Assembly: GCA_029262855.1 (NCBI GenBank)
Contig: JAJCYP010000104.1
Span: 1 to 64,000, forward strand
Origin: Bacteroidota bacterium
GTDB lineage: Bacteria; Bacteroidota; Rhodothermia; Rhodothermales; UBA10348
Reading direction: 5' to 3'
Length of the DNA stretch: 64,000 nt
Positions 62,754-64,000 of this stretch are shown piece after piece (position 1 is the first letter of the stretch; every line of letters starts with the position of its first letter). The translations under genes were made by a program, and so were the position numbers. The notes under the pieces are model-generated. The model was not told the DNA's origin. It did no database searches and was given only the letters and a program-made list of their open reading frames with translations.

Positions 62754-63374
62754 CTATTTCAATTCAACCAGTCCGCGCGGCGTCCGAATCTGAGCCACAA
62801 GGTGCGGTCGTTCGGACCTCTCGATGGTGACCGACAGGCCCAGTGAGTCAAGCATTCGCTCGATGCGCTCCGGCTCCGGGTGATGGATGGCGAATCCTTC
62901 CAGCGATCCGGCGACCGGTGCGGTCTGAGCGGGATGCGGAGACCCGCCCCAGTCGATGAGGAAGGGTACGGCCCCTCCCAGTCTCCCGACGAACGGGTCT
63001 GAAAGGGCCCATGCCAGGATGCTCCCATCGGGCCTCATCCTGCGGCAAGGTTGAACATCGCCGAGCGGGGTAGTGGCCTCGTCCACGGCGCGTTGAATGT
63101 CCGATGACTTCGCCACCCAGGTGAACAGGCCGCGAGCTCGTGCCCCCCAGACGTCCGTGAGGCGACCCCGCGCCGGAGGATCCAGCGACGGGTCCGGCGC
63201 GAGTACTTCCAGGTACGTGTCCGGCCCCAGCGAGAGCAGGGCGTTGTGCGTTCCGAAGTCGGGGTGACGCCCGCCCGGCACGGGCTGCACGCCCAGAAGA
63301 CTTTCGATTTGAGCGATTCCGGCGCCCAAATCACCGGTTACAAACACCAAATGATCGATTTCAGGGATTTCCAT
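62754..63374 (-). CDS. Glyoxalase-like (VOC) domain protein
   Basis: The 206-residue protein shows IDHLVFVTGDLGAGIAQIES at the N-terminus with the first metal-ligand-like His. TYLEVLAPDPSLDPP follows with a Glu at the place of another ligand. A C-terminal half, SLEGFAIHHPEPERIERMLD, looks like a second VOC-like unit. This is the Glyoxalase_3-like family of unknown substrate. Its start is divergent from the HU gene with a 107-base gap. Confidence 0.88.
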   Translation of the reverse strand: MEIPEIDHLVFVTGDLGAGIAQIESLLGVQPVPGGRHPDFGTHNALLSLGPDTYLEVLAPDPSLDPPARGRLTDVWGARARGLFTWVAKSSDIQRAVDEATTPLGDVQPCRRMRPDGSILAWALSDPFVGRLGGAVPFLIDWGGSPHPAQTAPVAGSLEGFAIHHPEPERIERMLDSLGLSVTIERSERPHLVAQIRTPRGLVELK

Positions 63375-63418
63375 GTGTCAATTTCAGGGTTGAGGCACCG
63401 AGTTTTCCACCAAATACC

Positions 63419-63445
63419 GCGCAACTGCGCAAAAACCGCTATACT
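63419..63445 (+). promoter_or_regulatory. Candidate HU promoter with overlapping palindrome
   Basis: TATACT at 63440-63445 could be a -10 element, 36 bases before the HU ATG. A perfect 12-base inverted repeat GCGCA-AC-TGCGC covers 63419-63430, where the -35 side would be. No good -35 hexamer is visible, so the call is tentative. Confidence 0.35.
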
Positions 63446-63481
63446 CCTACCTTCACACGGTTCGCCCAACGAGAAACGAGA

Positions 63482-63775
63482 ATGACCAAAACAGAAATGT
63501 CCGAGAAGCTGGCTAAGAAGACCGGCTTGTCCAAGGCAAAGGCGGCGGAAGCCGTCGCCTGCATCTTTGACACAGACCCAGGCAAGGGCATCATCGCTGT
63601 CGAGCTGGACGCCGGCCGCAGCGTAACGATCCCTGGCTTTGGCACGTTTGACACGGCTCGTCGCAAGGCCCGTGAAGGACGCAACCCGCAGACGGGAGCG
63701 ACTATCCAGATCGAAGCACGTACGGTGCCCACGTTCAAGGCTGGCAAGGGCCTGAAGGAGCGCGTGCGGGTCTAA
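63482..63775 (+). CDS. HU-family DNA-binding protein
   Basis: This is a small nucleoid protein that bends DNA. The 97-residue length is typical. KTEMSEKLAKKTGLSKAKAA leads, then VTIPGFGTFDTARRKAREGR with the signature GFGTF, and the arm GRNPQTGATIQIEARTVPTF. The ATG at 63482 starts directly before the helical part. A strong terminator follows at 63794-63831. Confidence 0.96.
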   Translation: MTKTEMSEKLAKKTGLSKAKAAEAVACIFDTDPGKGIIAVELDAGRSVTIPGFGTFDTARRKAREGRNPQTGATIQIEARTVPTFKAGKGLKERVRV

Positions 63776-63793
63776 TCCCAGTCGACTGACACA

Positions 63794-63831
63794 AGAAAGG
63801 CGGCGCGTCCATCTGGACACGCCGCCTTTCT
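63794..63831. terminator. Rho-independent terminator after the HU gene
   Basis: AGAAAGGCGGCG at 63794-63805 pairs with CGCCGCCTTTCT ending at 63831; GTCC/GGAC extends the stem around an ATCT loop with one mismatch in between. A and T tracts at the two sides allow it to serve the HU gene and the convergent gene at the right edge. Confidence 0.9.
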
Positions 63832-63871
63832 GTGTTTCAGGGCCTCTGTGTTTCCCGGCCCCGGCCGAGAT

Positions 63872-64000
63872 CTACATCTCGGCCGCCAACATCGAGATGG
63901 CCTGCGCCAACACGCTGGTCTTGCCTCGGTCCGATGCGCGGACTGCGTCCGTAGAAACCTCGGTAGCCAGCGAAAGCAACATGCGCTTCCGGGCAGCCGT
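63872..64000 (-). CDS. C-terminal fragment of an unidentified protein (right-edge partial)
   Basis: The minus strand is open from the edge to a TAG at 63872-63874 and encodes 42 residues, including KRMLLSLATEVSTDAVRASD and TSVLAQAISMLAAEM. The helical composition and good codon use suggest a real gene that converges on the HU terminator. I cannot name it. Confidence 0.5.
   Translation of the reverse strand, partial: TAARKRMLLSLATEVSTDAVRASDRGKTSVLAQAISMLAAEM

Overview
The window reads as chromosomal DNA from a GC-rich (roughly 60% or more, judged by eye) Gram-negative bacterium, most likely of the Rhodothermota / Bacteroidota-Balneolota assemblage. The pointers are two predicted outer-membrane or secreted proteins with type IX secretion (T9SS) C-terminal sorting domains, TonB-dependent receptors with carboxypeptidase-regulatory-like N-termini paired with DUF4249-like lipoproteins, a complete dcw cluster lacking murF, and a MurE with the DNPR motif of meso-DAP-adding enzymes. 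The taxonomic placement is inference. No tRNA, rRNA or CRISPR was seen. The only hint of a mobile element is a 3' gene fragment at the left edge. No gene-free stretch exceeds 300 bases except 32301-32765, which holds a cobalamin riboswitch.

Layout, left to right. (1) 1-6022: a gene fragment, a CBS-domain protein, then gyrB translationally coupled to two glycosyltransferases and a SAM methyltransferase. (2) 6096-7860: pyrG and its terminator. (3) 7919-23119: the dcw cell-division and peptidoglycan cluster mraZ-rsmH-ftsL-ftsI-murE-mraY-murD-ftsW-murG-murC-ftsQ-ftsA-ftsZ, nearly all start/stop-overlapped, with a TTGACA promoter and MraZ-box-like repeats in front. (4) 23315-24907: an unknown polytopic membrane protein. 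(5) 24921-32300, minus strand: TolC-like protein, MlaC-like protein, AglD/LPG-synthase-type membrane protein, CDP-glycerol-transferase-like enzyme, inositol-3-phosphate synthase, sugar-phosphate nucleotidyltransferase and a DUF3047 protein. Together they suggest export of a phospho-inositol-containing envelope molecule.

(6) 32469-37282: a cobalamin riboswitch followed by four tightly coupled genes: a BtuB-like receptor, a lipoprotein beta-propeller that could be a BtuG-type surface B12 binder, a BFD-type [2Fe-2S] protein and a PLP decarboxylase. (7) 37270-42902: amidohydrolase, MoxR/Mg-chelatase-type ATPase, T9SS-sorted M1 peptidase, GNAT acetyltransferase and a small membrane protein. (8) 42980-50098: two tandem TonB-receptor plus DUF4249-like lipoprotein pairs and a glycosyltransferase, followed by a short tandem repeat. 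(9) 50289-51224: ilvE.

(10) 51255-55593, minus strand: three secreted paralogues, each with exactly seven FG-GAP/VCBS calcium-binding repeats; only the promoter-proximal one carries a T9SS domain. (11) 55724-58712, minus strand: a PhoB/PhoR-like two-component pair, a MarR regulator with a perfect palindrome at its start, and a YhhQ-type queuosine-precursor transporter. (12) 58818-62740: Gfo/Idh/MocA oxidoreductase, TIM-barrel sugar isomerase and a Rieske-glutamate-synthase fusion. (13) 62754-64000: a glyoxalase-like protein, an HU-family DNA-binding protein with a strong terminator, and a gene running off the right edge on the minus strand.

The most promising material for something undescribed is the four-gene B12-riboswitch operon, the inositol/CDP-transferase/lipid-export cluster and the seven-bladed FG-GAP trio.
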